40,441 bases of DNA from an uncultured Finegoldia sp. (GTDB lineage Bacteria; Bacillota; Clostridia; Tissierellales; Peptoniphilaceae): NCBI RefSeq assembly GCF_947252345.1, contig NZ_CAMXVC010000017.1, positions 1 through 40,441 of the forward strand, given 5' to 3'. The notes beneath the pieces were generated by a model that saw only the letters and a list, made by a program, of their open reading frames with translations, ran no database searches and was not told the origin of the DNA. This document shows positions 8,412-16,787 of this stretch, one piece after another. Each line of letters begins with the position of its first letter. Positions within the stretch are counted from its first letter, which is position 1. The translations under genes and the position numbers were made by a program.

Positions 8412-9683
8412 TTGGAAGTTATAAAGGTAAAAAAAAGTTTAAATTTAAAGGGCGAGGTCAAGATTGATGGTGCCAAAAATTCAGCACTTCCTATTATAGC
8501 TGCTTCTATTTTGGGAACTGAGCCGATTATTTTGGAAGATGTTCCTAAGTTGAAGGATGTTTCTATTATATTAAAAGTTTTAGAAAAATTGGGTTCAAAG
8601 GTAACTTATTTGGACAAGAATAAGGTTGAGATAGATAGTAGCAATGTTAACAATTTTGTAACGCCACATGAATTGATGAACAAGATGAGGGCGTCTTTTT
8701 TGGTGATGGGTCCTTTGTTGACGAGACTTGGTCAAACGAAGACTTATTTGCCAGGAGGTTGTGCTATTGGGTCGAGGCCTGTTGATTTGCATTTGAAAGG
8801 CTTCAAGGCGTTGGGAGCGGAGATTGTATCTACTGACGAAAAGATTGAGGCGAAGGCTGAAAATGGTTTGGTCGGTGGGGAAATTTATTTGGATTTTCCT
8901 AGTGTTGGTGCTACTCAAAATATTATGATGGCGGCTACGATGGCAAAGGGCGAAACTGTTATCGAGAATGCTGCGAAGGAACCAGAAATCGTTGATTTGG
9001 CAAGTTTTTTGAATAAATTGGGAGCAAAGGTTCGTGGCGCTGGTACTTCTACAATTAGAATTGTCGGCGTTGACAAATTACACGGTGCGAAGCACACGAT
9101 TATTCCGGATAGGATTGAGGCTGCGACTTTTATGGTTGCGAGCGCTATTACAAAGGGAGATGTCACAGTTAGAAATTGTATTTCTTCCCATATTATGCCG
9201 ATTATTGCGAAGTTGAGAGAGGTTGGCTGTACTGTGATTGAAAATGAAGATGAGGATTCTATCAGAGTTATCGCGACGAGTAGGCTCAAGGGAACGAAGA
9301 TTAAGACGCTTCCGTATCCTGGATTTCCTACGGATGTTCAGGCACAATTTATGGCTTTGATGACTGTGTGCGAGGGACAAAGCAGTGTCGAGGAGACTGT
9401 TTTTGAAAATAGATTTATGCACGTCGAGCAACTTCAGAAAATGGGAGCTGCTATTGCGACTGAGGGAAATGAAGCCAGCATTGCAGGAGTGGACTGCCTT
9501 CACGGTGCGACTGTGCGCTCTACTGATTTGAGAGCGGGTGCTGCTCTTATCTTGGCGGGGCTTGTTGCAGATGGTGATACAATTGTGACTGATATTCATC
9601 ACATCGATCGTGGTTACGATGATATAGTGCATAAGTTTAAGAATTTGGGAGCAAATATAGAGCGAATTGAAATAGACGAGTAA
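8412..9683 (+). CDS. murA: UDP-N-acetylglucosamine 1-carboxyvinyltransferase
   Basis: First committed enzyme of peptidoglycan precursor synthesis; it transfers enolpyruvate from phosphoenolpyruvate to UDP-GlcNAc in the cytoplasm. The chosen start is TTG 8412, five bases after GGAGG (8402-8406), giving a 423-residue product beginning MEVIKVKKSLNLKGEV, close to the family length. ATG 8400 is in frame but overlaps the ribosome site. Landmarks: DGAKNSALPIIAASIL near the start (the conserved K-N pair); PGGCAIGSRPVDLHLKG, whose cysteine is the active-site residue attacked by fosfomycin; and PDRIEAATFM and GFPTDVQAQFMAL further on. Many Firmicutes carry two copies (MurA, MurZ); sequence alone does not say which this is. 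Confidence 0.95.
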   Translation: MEVIKVKKSLNLKGEVKIDGAKNSALPIIAASILGTEPIILEDVPKLKDVSIILKVLEKLGSKVTYLDKNKVEIDSSNVNNFVTPHELMNKMRASFLVMGPLLTRLGQTKTYLPGGCAIGSRPVDLHLKGFKALGAEIVSTDEKIEAKAENGLVGGEIYLDFPSVGATQNIMMAATMAKGETVIENAAKEPEIVDLASFLNKLGAKVRGAGTSTIRIVGVDKLHGAKHTIIPDRIEAATFMVASAITKGDVTVRNCISSHIMPIIAKLREVGCTVIENEDEDSIRVIATSRLKGTKIKTLPYPGFPTDVQAQFMALMTVCEGQSSVEETVFENRFMHVEQLQKMGAAIATEGNEASIAGVDCLHGATVRSTDLRAGAALILAGLVADGDTIVTDIHHIDRGYDDIVHKFKNLGANIERIEIDE

Positions 9684-9698
9684 TAAAATTGATATGGT

Positions 9699-9734
9699 GA
9701 GGGATTGTTATTTTATTGAACAACCCTCTTTTTT
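9699..9734 (+). terminator. terminator or attenuator between murA and recD2
   Basis: GAGGGATTGTT (9699-9709) pairs with AACAACCCTC (9719-9728) with one bulged A, followed by six Ts. The recD2 ribosome site (GTAGGTGAG, 9735-9743) begins immediately after the T-run, so read-through would be needed to express recD2 from the murA promoter. Confidence 0.7.
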
Positions 9735-9746
9735 GTAGGTGAGTGT

Positions 9747-11978
9747 ATGAAGTTTAGTGCGACGGTGAAACATATTATTTTCGAAAATGACTCCAACGGT
9801 TTCAGGATTTTTTCGTGTGACAAGGATGGCGAGGATATTATCGTAAAGGGCAATAGTTTTAAAATTATGCCAGGAGATTTTCTCGATATCGAAGCGAATA
9901 AGGTTCTGGACAGAAAATACGGCGAGCAATACAATATCGTAACAGTTGAAAGGTCAAATAAGCCGAGTCTGTACAATATTTTCAACTACCTTAAAAGCGG
10001 TTTGATTAAGGGAATTGGAGAGACAACTGCGAGAAATATCGTCGATAAGTTTGGCGAGGACACGATGGATATTTTGAAAAACAGTCCATCTAAGTTGACG
10101 GAGGTCAAGGGAATCGGCAAGAAAAATTACAAGAAAATCAAAGAATCACTCGATGAGAAGAAGGATTATGCGGAGATTTTTTTGTATTTGCAGTCGTTGG
10201 GATTAAGTCTTCATCAGTCGAATATTATTTCCGATTATTACAAGGAGGACACGAAGAAAATCATCACACAAAATCCTTACGTTTTGATTGATGACATCAG
10301 AGGGATTGGTTTTAAGACGGCGGATATCATCGCTCAGAGGATTGATATCGCACCGGATTCTCCATTTAGAATCAAAGCTGCATTCAAATATTATATGGAG
10401 ATGGAGGCAAATTCCAACGGCAATTGTTATGTTCTGGAAGATGATTTGATAAATGGAATTGAAAAGCTGTTGAATATTGAGTTTGAAAACAAATCGGACA
10501 CTTTGGAGATGTTGGTTGTGAATGGAGTTATCGCCATTGACCACACCGACGATGAAAAGCGTGTGTACCTTCCGAAAATCGAGAAATCGGAGATGAGATG
10601 CGCACTCAACATTTCCAATATTTTGAAGACGGAGATCGAAGATGAGTTTGACGTGGAGGGTGAATTGTCGAACTTGAAAAATTCTGGGCTGGATGAGTTG
10701 CAACTAGAAGCGATAAAAAAATCGATGACGGAAAAAATGCTGATAATAACTGGTGGGCCAGGTACTGGTAAGACGACAATAATCAACAATATTACGAAAA
10801 TTTTTAAGAAAAATGACAAGGAGATTATCTTGGCGGCTCCGACGGGTCGTGCTGCGAAGAGGTTGTCCGAAAGTTGCAACGAAGAAGCGAAGACTATTCA
10901 CAGAATTCTAGGCTACATACCTGTGAATGACGGGATGGTTTTTGAGCACGACGAGGACAATCCAATTGACTGCGATTTGATTATCATCGATGAGGCGAGT
11001 ATGATGGATATTTTCATCGCAGACAGTCTGTTTCGCGCGCTGGATTCTACGACAAGAGTTGTGTTCGTAGGAGATTGTGACCAACTTCCGAGCGTTCAGG
11101 CGGGAAATGTGTTGAATGATTTGATTGAATCGGGAAATATTGTGACTATTAAGTTGAAGAAGATTTTCCGCCAAGCACAAAACTCGAACATAATCGTCAA
11201 TGCGCACAGGATTAACAACGGGGAATTTCCTATCTTGAACGAGAAAAACAAGGATTTTTTCTTCATCGAGGAGGACAATCCCGAAAATGTAAAAAAAACC
11301 ATTTTGGATTTGTGCGCCCAAAGGCTTCCCAATTTCTACAAAAAAGATGAGTTTGACGATATTATCGTTTTGACGCCGATGAAAAAATCGAGCTGTGGAA
11401 CAAAGGAATTGAACACGGCGCTGCAGGAAGTTTTAAATCCCCAGACACCAGCGACGGATGAAATTGAGCAGGCGGACAGGATTTTCAGGCTCAACGACAA
11501 GGTTATGCAGATAAAGAATGACTACTCGAAGGAATTTATTGATGATGACTCGACGGGAGTATTCAATGGAGATATCGGCAGAATCACTTATGTAGACCCG
11601 ATTGACGAGTCGATTGATGTGCTGTTTGACGACAAAACAGCGAGTTTTACGAAAAAAGAATGTGACGGATTGACGCTGTCTTATGCGATTACGATTCACA
11701 AATCACAGGGAAGCGAGTTTCCAATCGTTGTAATTCCGGTGACACAGGCTCCATTTATGTTGTTGACGAGAAATCTCTTGTACACAGCGATAACAAGGGC
11801 GAAGGAGATTGTCGTTTTGGTCGGAAGCTTGAAAATTTTAAGGCAGATGATTTCAAACAACAAAATAATGAAAAGAAATTCGGGGTTGGACAAGAGAATC
11901 AGGGAATATATGAATGTTCATGTAGATTCGAGTGAGCAAGATATGATGAGAGAGATGTTCGAAGATGAGGAATTTTAG
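9747..11978 (+). CDS. recD2: RecD2-type ATP-dependent DNA helicase (SF1B)
   Basis: A 743-residue 5'-to-3' DNA helicase of the RecD2/YrrC class found in bacteria without RecBC; it acts in DNA repair and replication fork protection. The N-terminal part (about 1-60) fits the family's OB-like region, followed by helix-hairpin-helix repeats (IKGIGETTARNIV, EVKGIGKKNYKKI, IRGIGFKTADIIA). The helicase core shows Walker A GGPGTGKTT (about residue 335), Walker B LIIIDEASMMD, motif III GDCDQLPSVQAG, and the C-terminal motifs LSYAITIHKSQGSEFP and LLYTAITRAKE. All key residues are present. Its 3' end overlaps the next gene by 14 bases, so they form an operon. The helicase identity is secure; RecD2 rather than plain RecD follows from the long N-terminal extension. 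Confidence 0.93.
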   Translation: MKFSATVKHIIFENDSNGFRIFSCDKDGEDIIVKGNSFKIMPGDFLDIEANKVLDRKYGEQYNIVTVERSNKPSLYNIFNYLKSGLIKGIGETTARNIVDKFGEDTMDILKNSPSKLTEVKGIGKKNYKKIKESLDEKKDYAEIFLYLQSLGLSLHQSNIISDYYKEDTKKIITQNPYVLIDDIRGIGFKTADIIAQRIDIAPDSPFRIKAAFKYYMEMEANSNGNCYVLEDDLINGIEKLLNIEFENKSDTLEMLVVNGVIAIDHTDDEKRVYLPKIEKSEMRCALNISNILKTEIEDEFDVEGELSNLKNSGLDELQLEAIKKSMTEKMLIITGGPGTGKTTIINNITKIFKKNDKEIILAAPTGRAAKRLSESCNEEAKTIHRILGYIPVNDGMVFEHDEDNPIDCDLIIIDEASMMDIFIADSLFRALDSTTRVVFVGDCDQLPSVQAGNVLNDLIESGNIVTIKLKKIFRQAQNSNIIVNAHRINNGEFPILNEKNKDFFFIEEDNPENVKKTILDLCAQRLPNFYKKDEFDDIIVLTPMKKSSCGTKELNTALQEVLNPQTPATDEIEQADRIFRLNDKVMQIKNDYSKEFIDDDSTGVFNGDIGRITYVDPIDESIDVLFDDKTASFTKKECDGLTLSYAITIHKSQGSEFPIVVIPVTQAPFMLLTRNLLYTAITRAKEIVVLVGSLKILRQMISNNKIMKRNSGLDKRIREYMNVHVDSSEQDMMREMFEDEEF

Positions 11979-12618
11979 TTTTTTATTTCAAAAACGCTGC
12001 ATCAATTGTCACGTCAACGCACAATACGAGTATATGCTGTGCGAGGATTGCCTAGACAAACTCGTGTTCGTCGACGGCTACCGTGACATTGACGATTCTG
12101 AATGTTATTTTTCGTTGATGTATCAGAAATTGGCGAAGAAATTGATTTACGATTACAAGCTCAACAAAAAAGAAGTTATAAAATACGTCCTGAGCGATAT
12201 TTTAATCGACAAAATAAAAGAAAAAAACCTCTCTGACTACACGCTTGTCATAGTTCCATCTACACGAAAGACGATTGCAAACAGAGGATTCGACCACGTT
12301 CACGAAATCGCACGAGAAATCAGCGAACAAAATAATATGGACTATCTCGAAGGTGCGATAAAAAAAACAAGAGAAACCAAAATACAGCACAACCTGTCAC
12401 AAATGCAAAGATATCAAAATCTAAAAGGGGCATTTGCAATCGAGACTGATTTGTCGGACAAAAAAATCCTAGTCGTCGACGATATCGTCACGACCAAGAA
12501 CACTTTATGTGAAATCAAGAGGACGTTGAACGGGAAATATCTCGACTTGAAATTCATAGCAGTGGCAAGCAGGGCGAACGAAAAATACAAAATGTGCGAC
12601 AGTGTATTTGATTTATAA
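11965..12618 (+). CDS. ComFC-like phosphoribosyltransferase-family protein
   Basis: Cytoplasmic protein of 217 residues with the ComFC/GntX build. A zinc-ribbon-like start has two CxxC pairs (CINC near residue 11 and CEDC near 27), followed by a phosphoribosyltransferase-type domain with the PRPP-binding signature ILVVDDIVTTKNTL. ComFC is needed for transformation in Bacillus and Streptococcus, probably handling incoming single-stranded DNA with ComFA. ComFA is not next door here; the gene instead overlaps recD2 by 14 bases. That pairing points to DNA processing, but competence itself is inference. The start lies inside recD2 and lacks a strong ribosome site, so translation is probably coupled. 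Confidence 0.8.
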   Translation: MRNFSFLFQKRCINCHVNAQYEYMLCEDCLDKLVFVDGYRDIDDSECYFSLMYQKLAKKLIYDYKLNKKEVIKYVLSDILIDKIKEKNLSDYTLVIVPSTRKTIANRGFDHVHEIAREISEQNNMDYLEGAIKKTRETKIQHNLSQMQRYQNLKGAFAIETDLSDKKILVVDDIVTTKNTLCEIKRTLNGKYLDLKFIAVASRANEKYKMCDSVFDL

Positions 12619-12654
12619 AAAAACACATCAGGATTAATTTCCCGATGTGTTTTT
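12619..12654. terminator. bidirectional terminator
   Basis: AAAAACACATC and GATGTGTTTTT arms (stem core 12623-12629 with 12644-12650) are flanked by A- and T-runs. It serves comFC and the convergent gene, whose last codons form one arm. Confidence 0.75.
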
Positions 12655-13143
12655 CTCGTTAAACTTCTTTTCGTGATAGTCTATATCTTCCAACAGCGTT
12701 TTAAAAATCTCGTTAAAAGAAGGATTATATTGTTGCAAAGTCGACTTGTTCAAAACTTCCCTCGCCTTTTGAAACTGATGGTCTTCAACGTAAGCTATCG
12801 CCAAGTTAAAGTAGTACAGGCTTTTTGAGTAGTCTGTTTTGGGTTTATCCTTGATTTTTTTGAAATTTTGGAAAAGTTTATCCAAATTTCCATCTTTTTC
12901 GTAACTTGCCATAAAAAACTTGATTTCTCGTGCGATTTGTCTGTCGAGAATCATATTCTTGAGCACGACTAAAATGAAAATTGCTAACAAAATCGCTGTG
13001 ACAATCAAAAAAGTGAACGATAATATTGTAAAAACTCTCGTTATTCCCGAAATTTTTCTCGTGAAATATATTGCCAGGGATTCCACCAAAAACGTAAGAA
13101 TAAAAAGAATTGTGAATTTTGTTTTTGTTAATTTAATTCTCAT
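12634..13143 (-). CDS. membrane protein with TPR-like cytoplasmic domain, unknown function
   Basis: I do not recognise a named family. The 169-residue protein has two N-terminal membrane segments (about 9-29 and 37-63) and then a hydrophilic helical region. That region contains TPR-like pairs: YYFNLAIAYVEDHQFQKAREVL around residues 109-130 has the A/Y/A spacing of such repeats. An identical build (two membrane helices plus TPR-like helices) occurs in the gene at 27853-28530, so the two may be distant paralogs. GGAGG precedes ATG 13143. It stands alone between a shared terminator and a divergent gene. A membrane-tethered protein-protein interaction role is plausible but unproven. Confidence 0.7.
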   Translation of the reverse strand: MRIKLTKTKFTILFILTFLVESLAIYFTRKISGITRVFTILSFTFLIVTAILLAIFILVVLKNMILDRQIAREIKFFMASYEKDGNLDKLFQNFKKIKDKPKTDYSKSLYYFNLAIAYVEDHQFQKAREVLNKSTLQQYNPSFNEIFKTLLEDIDYHEKKFNEKNTSGN

Positions 13144-13252
13144 ATAAACCTCCGTACGTTAAATATATCGTATTTTGGTGTATTTTACAAGTAAATTCGT
13201 GTAAATTTATGTGAATTGGAGTTTTAAATTTGCAAAATGATTTAAAATATCA

Positions 13253-13281
13253 TTGTAAAAATTGATTTATTGTGGTATATT
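13253..13281 (+). promoter_or_regulatory. promoter of the 138-residue membrane protein
   Basis: TTGTAA (13253-13258), a 17-base spacer and TATATT (13276-13281). Good spacing; close to consensus. Confidence 0.6.
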
Positions 13282-13317
13282 ATTTAATGAAAATTTTATT
13301 TAATGGAGGAAAATATT

Positions 13318-13734
13318 ATGGATTTACCCGGTGAGCCGAGCTCATTGATTATTTTTTCGATAATTGCAATTGTTGCAGTGGGATACTTTATGTATATGAA
13401 TGGAGTTGGATATTTTAGGAGTATGTCAGCTATGTGGTTTTATCAAACTCAGGGGATTTTTGAAGACAATATTCACGCAAGTTTGAAAAAAACCAGCGGA
13501 AAAGCGACTAAGGTGTTCAGAATTAAAAAAAGTGGATTCTACGATTTTAACTTGAACAGCGAATTAGACAGTGGCAACGTGACAGTTAGCCTGATTGATT
13601 CTTTGGGAAACAAAGTGTTCGAGTTGAACAAGATGAACGGATTTTCTTCTGATTATCTGAACGAATCTGAGAAATATCGACTTGTTTTTAGCTACAACAA
13701 AGCTAGTGGTAAGTTTGAACTTTCATGGAAATAG
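13318..13734 (+). CDS. single-pass membrane protein, unknown function
   Basis: Unrecognised protein of 138 residues. The start is ATG 13318, seven bases after GGAGGA (13305-13310); the in-frame ATG at 13303 overlaps that site. One membrane segment (about 9-27, rich in I, V, A) is followed by a domain that looks like a small beta sandwich, with alternating hydrophobic residues in stretches such as GNVTVSLIDSLGNKVFELN and KYRLVFSYNKASGKFELSW. That pattern resembles carbohydrate-binding or pre-peptidase C-terminal domains, but there is no clear signature. It has its own promoter and terminator, so it is monocistronic. Confidence 0.65.
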   Translation: MDLPGEPSSLIIFSIIAIVAVGYFMYMNGVGYFRSMSAMWFYQTQGIFEDNIHASLKKTSGKATKVFRIKKSGFYDFNLNSELDSGNVTVSLIDSLGNKVFELNKMNGFSSDYLNESEKYRLVFSYNKASGKFELSWK

Positions 13735-13786
13735 ATTGGGGAATGAAGTGCTCCCTTGTTAAATTTAACTAAAACGCAAAGATTTT

Positions 13787-13831
13787 GCTGATGACTTCTG
13801 TTTTACGCAGATTTCATCAGCTTTTTTATTT
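13787..13831 (+). terminator. rho-independent terminator
   Basis: GCTGATGA (13787-13794) pairs with TCATCAGC (13814-13821), followed by TTTTTT. The loop can pair further (CTTCTG with CGCAGA, imperfect). Confidence 0.8.
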
Positions 13832-13846
13832 TCAAAAGGAGGAATT

Positions 13847-15016
13847 ATGTTAAAAAGTATAGCATTTATTATTATTTTGTCGCTGATTTTGGGGAAAATT
13901 TTCAAAAAAATAAATTTGCCACCGATATTGGCATTTCTAATCGTGGGAATAACGCTTGGGCCATTTGCGTTTAATTTGATTGACAAAAAAATTCTGGATA
14001 TTTCATCTGAACTAAGAACAATTGCATTGGTAATAATCTTGACTCGTGCGGGGCTGTCACTTGACATCGACGATTTGAAAAAAATCGGACGACCAGCGGT
14101 GTTAATGTGTTTCGTGCCGGCGGTTTTTGAAATGTGCGCTGTGGGACTCTTAGCTCCGATTTTTCTGAAGGTGGATGTGTTGGACGCGTTTATAATCGGC
14201 TCGATAATCGCTGCGGTGTCTCCAGCAGTTGTCGTTCCACGAATGATACGACTAATTGAGGAAGGCTACGGAGATGAACACAAAATCCCGCAACTTATCT
14301 TGGCGGGAAGTAGCTGCGACGATGTTTTCTGCATAGTTGTGTTCACGTCGTTGGTGGCATTGGCCAAGACAGGAAACATAAATGTGCTAAAATTCTTTTC
14401 GGTTCCTATTTCGATTTTGGTCGGAATAGTAGTAGGAGTTGGAATTGGGATTGTGTTTGTGAAATTTTTCAGAAAATTTCATATGCGTGACACTGTGAAA
14501 GTGTTGATAATTCTGAGTGTGTCATTTTTGCTGTTGGAATTGGAAAAAATATCACCCGTTCCATTTTCGGGACTCATCGCGATAATGACGTTGTCCATGG
14601 TTATGAAGAAGATTTACGAAGATTTGGCAGAAAGATTATCAGAAAAATACAACAAATTGTGGGTTGGCGCAGAAATATTCTTGTTCGTCTTAGTCGGAGC
14701 GACTGTAAATGTAAAATATGCGATAAATTCTGGAATTATGGTTGTTGTGTTGGTGATTTGCGCCTTGTTTATTAGAATGGTTGGTGTGTACGCATCCATT
14801 TTGAAAACAAAACTAACTCCAAAAGAAAGACTGTTTTGTATGGTAGCCTACACTCCAAAGGCAACTGTGCAAGCAGCCATCGGTGCAATTCCGTTGTCGA
14901 TGGGATTGAAAGTAGGGGATATGGCATTGACTGTAGCGGTTATTTCTATCTTGATTACTGCACCATTTGGAGCGATAATGGTGGATAATTTGTATAAGAA
15001 ATTGTTAACAAAATAA
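13847..15016 (+). CDS. cation:proton antiporter (Na+/H+ exchanger family)
   Basis: Polytopic membrane protein, 389 residues and about 12 hydrophobic segments, of the monovalent cation:proton antiporter superfamily. It starts at the membrane (LILGKIFKKINLPPILAFLIVGITLGP), a hallmark of the Na_H_Exchanger domain. Other conserved parts are RAGLSLDI (about 67-74), the SPAVVVP loop, and a paired aspartate D158-D159 in SSCDDVFC, the expected ion-binding site. No cytoplasmic regulatory domain (RCK, TrkA-N or USP) is attached. It probably exchanges Na+ or K+ for H+ to control pH and salt; the ion cannot be told from sequence. AAAGGAGG precedes ATG 13847. Confidence 0.85.
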   Translation: MLKSIAFIIILSLILGKIFKKINLPPILAFLIVGITLGPFAFNLIDKKILDISSELRTIALVIILTRAGLSLDIDDLKKIGRPAVLMCFVPAVFEMCAVGLLAPIFLKVDVLDAFIIGSIIAAVSPAVVVPRMIRLIEEGYGDEHKIPQLILAGSSCDDVFCIVVFTSLVALAKTGNINVLKFFSVPISILVGIVVGVGIGIVFVKFFRKFHMRDTVKVLIILSVSFLLLELEKISPVPFSGLIAIMTLSMVMKKIYEDLAERLSEKYNKLWVGAEIFLFVLVGATVNVKYAINSGIMVVVLVICALFIRMVGVYASILKTKLTPKERLFCMVAYTPKATVQAAIGAIPLSMGLKVGDMALTVAVISILITAPFGAIMVDNLYKKLLTK

Positions 15017-15022
15017 AAATTA

Positions 15023-15069
15023 AAAAACTAGAATAATTGGCGTTTGTAGCCAATTTATTCTAGTTTTTG
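15023..15069. terminator. bidirectional terminator
   Basis: A long stem (AAAAACTAGAATAATTGGC with GCCAATTTATTCTAGTTTTT, one bulge) ends the antiporter gene and, on the other strand, the gene ending at 15060. Confidence 0.85.
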
Positions 15070-15446
15070 TTTAACAATTCGATTTGTTTTATTTTCAAAA
15101 ATTTATTATCATTCTTTAGTTCTTTTTCATCTACATTTATTTTAATCCTGTCAGATTGTTTTAAATCATCAAATTTTATAATCTTTGGCTGATTTGATGA
15201 ATTAAATTCTACTATTTTGCCATCTTTTTCTAAATGTTTGCAGTCAATTTTTGACTCTTGTTGAATAATTTTCCTGCCGCCTTCAGCGCCTATAATTGTA
15301 AGTATTTTGTCGGTTCTATTAACGTCTATTATCTCACATTCTACTCCCAACTGTACTATATTTTCTTCTTTTTTAGTTGTATGAATGAAGTAAAAGAAAT
15401 ATATTAATAGGCAAATTATCAATACGAATATCATTATTTTTTTCAT
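15060..15446 (-). CDS. small membrane-anchored extracytoplasmic protein, unknown function
   Basis: Unrecognised protein of 128 residues. One N-terminal membrane segment (about 4-21) is followed by a hydrophilic, lysine- and aspartate-rich domain with alternating hydrophobic residues, probably beta-rich and outside the cell. There is no lipobox cysteine at the end of the hydrophobic segment, so it is more likely a membrane anchor than a lipoprotein. GGAGGTG lies just before ATG 15446. The last codons lie inside the shared terminator. Divergent from the carboxypeptidase gene, with 159 bases between them holding promoters for both. Confidence 0.65.
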   Translation of the reverse strand: MKKIMIFVLIICLLIYFFYFIHTTKKEENIVQLGVECEIIDVNRTDKILTIIGAEGGRKIIQQESKIDCKHLEKDGKIVEFNSSNQPKIIKFDDLKQSDRIKINVDEKELKNDNKFLKIKQIELLNKN

Positions 15447-15572
15447 TAAAACACCTCCGATATATAATTAATTCACTAAATCATTTATTTGATTAAATCA
15501 TATCAAAATAAAAAATAATGTCAACATAAAAATGTTAAGATTTGTCAAATGAGATTTATTTGTAAAAATTAG

Positions 15573-15581
15573 TGGTATAAT
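15573..15581 (+). promoter_or_regulatory. extended -10 promoter of the carboxypeptidase operon
   Basis: TGG followed by perfect TATAAT (15576-15581), 25 bases before ATG 15606. No clear -35, as expected for the extended class. Confidence 0.6.
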
Positions 15582-15605
15582 CTAATTAAACATACGGGGT
15601 GATTT

Positions 15606-16475
15606 ATGAGGAAGAAATTGGCAGGAGCAGGGATTTTTTTGCTGATGATTTTATGCGTTGTCTGTGCATCTAAAATAATCAACAAAAATAAATTCGACAA
15701 ATTAAATTTAAAATCTGATTGTATTTACGTTTACTCAATCGATGATGAGAAGGAAATTTTCTCCAAAAATCCAGACAAGAAAGTATATCCTGCTTCATTG
15801 ACCAAGATGATGACGGTATTAACAGCGGTTGAGAACATCGACGATTTCGACAAAAAAGCTCCGATAGATAAGAAAAGCTACCAAAAACTTGTAAAACAAA
15901 ACGCTTCAATGGCAGGTTTTTATGGTAATGAGCCCACTACTTTTGAGGATTTGTTGTATGGAACAATGCTTGCGTCAGCTGGAGAATGTGCGGATAGTTT
16001 GGCTATTAATGTAGCTGGTTCCAAGGGAAAATTTGTGGATTTGATGAATGAAAATGCAAAGAATATGGGATTGAATAATACGAATTTCAAAAATTCTGAG
16101 GGAATGGATGAGGATGATCATTATTCGAGTGCAAAAGACATGGCGATTTTGTTGAAAAATTCGTTGAAGAATGAAAAATTCTACAAGATTTTCACGACAG
16201 ATAAGTACACTTCCACTAAAACTTTGGATCATCCAAAAGGAATTGAAATCGAAAGTACAGTTCTTGGAAGATTGAAAGATTACGAGCAAGATGGCTTCAA
16301 AATTATTGGTGGCAAAAGTGGCACGACCGAAAAAGCTGGACTTTGCTGGGCGACTTTGGCGATTAAAAACAACAAAAAATACATCGTCGTTGTAATGGGC
16401 GTTCCTTTTGATGACATAAGAAATCCCGGAGATGGACAGATACAAGATACATTGGAAATTTTGCAAAATTTATAA
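15606..16475 (+). CDS. serine-type D-Ala-D-Ala carboxypeptidase (peptidase S11)
   Basis: Low-molecular-weight penicillin-binding protein that trims the terminal D-alanine from peptidoglycan stems. It has 289 residues, with an N-terminal membrane/signal segment (about 7-22) placing the domain outside. The nucleophile is S64 in SLTK (64-67) and the third motif is KSG (237-239). The middle SxN motif reads SAG (in SAGECAD), a variant also familiar in clostridial relatives. The C-terminal PBP5-like stalk and amphipathic anchor are missing, so it is held by its N-terminus. It leads a probable operon with the next two genes (9-base gap, then a one-base overlap). Which peptide it trims in vivo is not shown. 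Confidence 0.85.
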   Translation: MRKKLAGAGIFLLMILCVVCASKIINKNKFDKLNLKSDCIYVYSIDDEKEIFSKNPDKKVYPASLTKMMTVLTAVENIDDFDKKAPIDKKSYQKLVKQNASMAGFYGNEPTTFEDLLYGTMLASAGECADSLAINVAGSKGKFVDLMNENAKNMGLNNTNFKNSEGMDEDDHYSSAKDMAILLKNSLKNEKFYKIFTTDKYTSTKTLDHPKGIEIESTVLGRLKDYEQDGFKIIGGKSGTTEKAGLCWATLAIKNNKKYIVVVMGVPFDDIRNPGDGQIQDTLEILQNL

Positions 16476-16484
16476 GGAGATTAT

Positions 16485-16787
16485 ATGGCGATTTTAGAAT
16501 TGACATTGGTTCCAATCGGAACACAAACTACAAGTTTATCAAAATATGTGGCAAAGGCATACGATAATGTGAGAAACAAAGAAAATATAAAAGTTGAACT
16601 AAACCCGATGGGAACTGTGATAGAAGGAGACATCGACGAACTGTTGAAGGCCGTTCGTGATATGCAAGAAGCTGTATTCAATGAAGGCGTCGACAGAGTT
16701 TACTCTGTGATTAAAATTGACGATAGAAGAGACAAAAAAGCATCGTTTGAGCAAAAAATAAATTCCGTGAAAGAGAGATTAAAATAA
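16485..16787 (+). CDS. MTH1187-family (DUF77) thiamine-binding protein
   Basis: Small cytoplasmic protein of 100 residues of the YkoF-like/MTH1187 group. Hallmarks are the first strand LELTLVPIGTQTTSLSKYV, the MGTVIEGD segment (about 42-49), and EAVFNEGVDRVYSVIKIDDRRD near the end. Family members bind thiamine or related compounds and usually form tetramers; the physiological role is poorly defined. It follows the carboxypeptidase by nine bases with an AAGGAG site, and its stop overlaps the start of the next membrane protein by one base. A link between that membrane protein and thiamine is suggested only by this coupling. Confidence 0.85.
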   Translation: MAILELTLVPIGTQTTSLSKYVAKAYDNVRNKENIKVELNPMGTVIEGDIDELLKAVRDMQEAVFNEGVDRVYSVIKIDDRRDKKASFEQKINSVKERLK

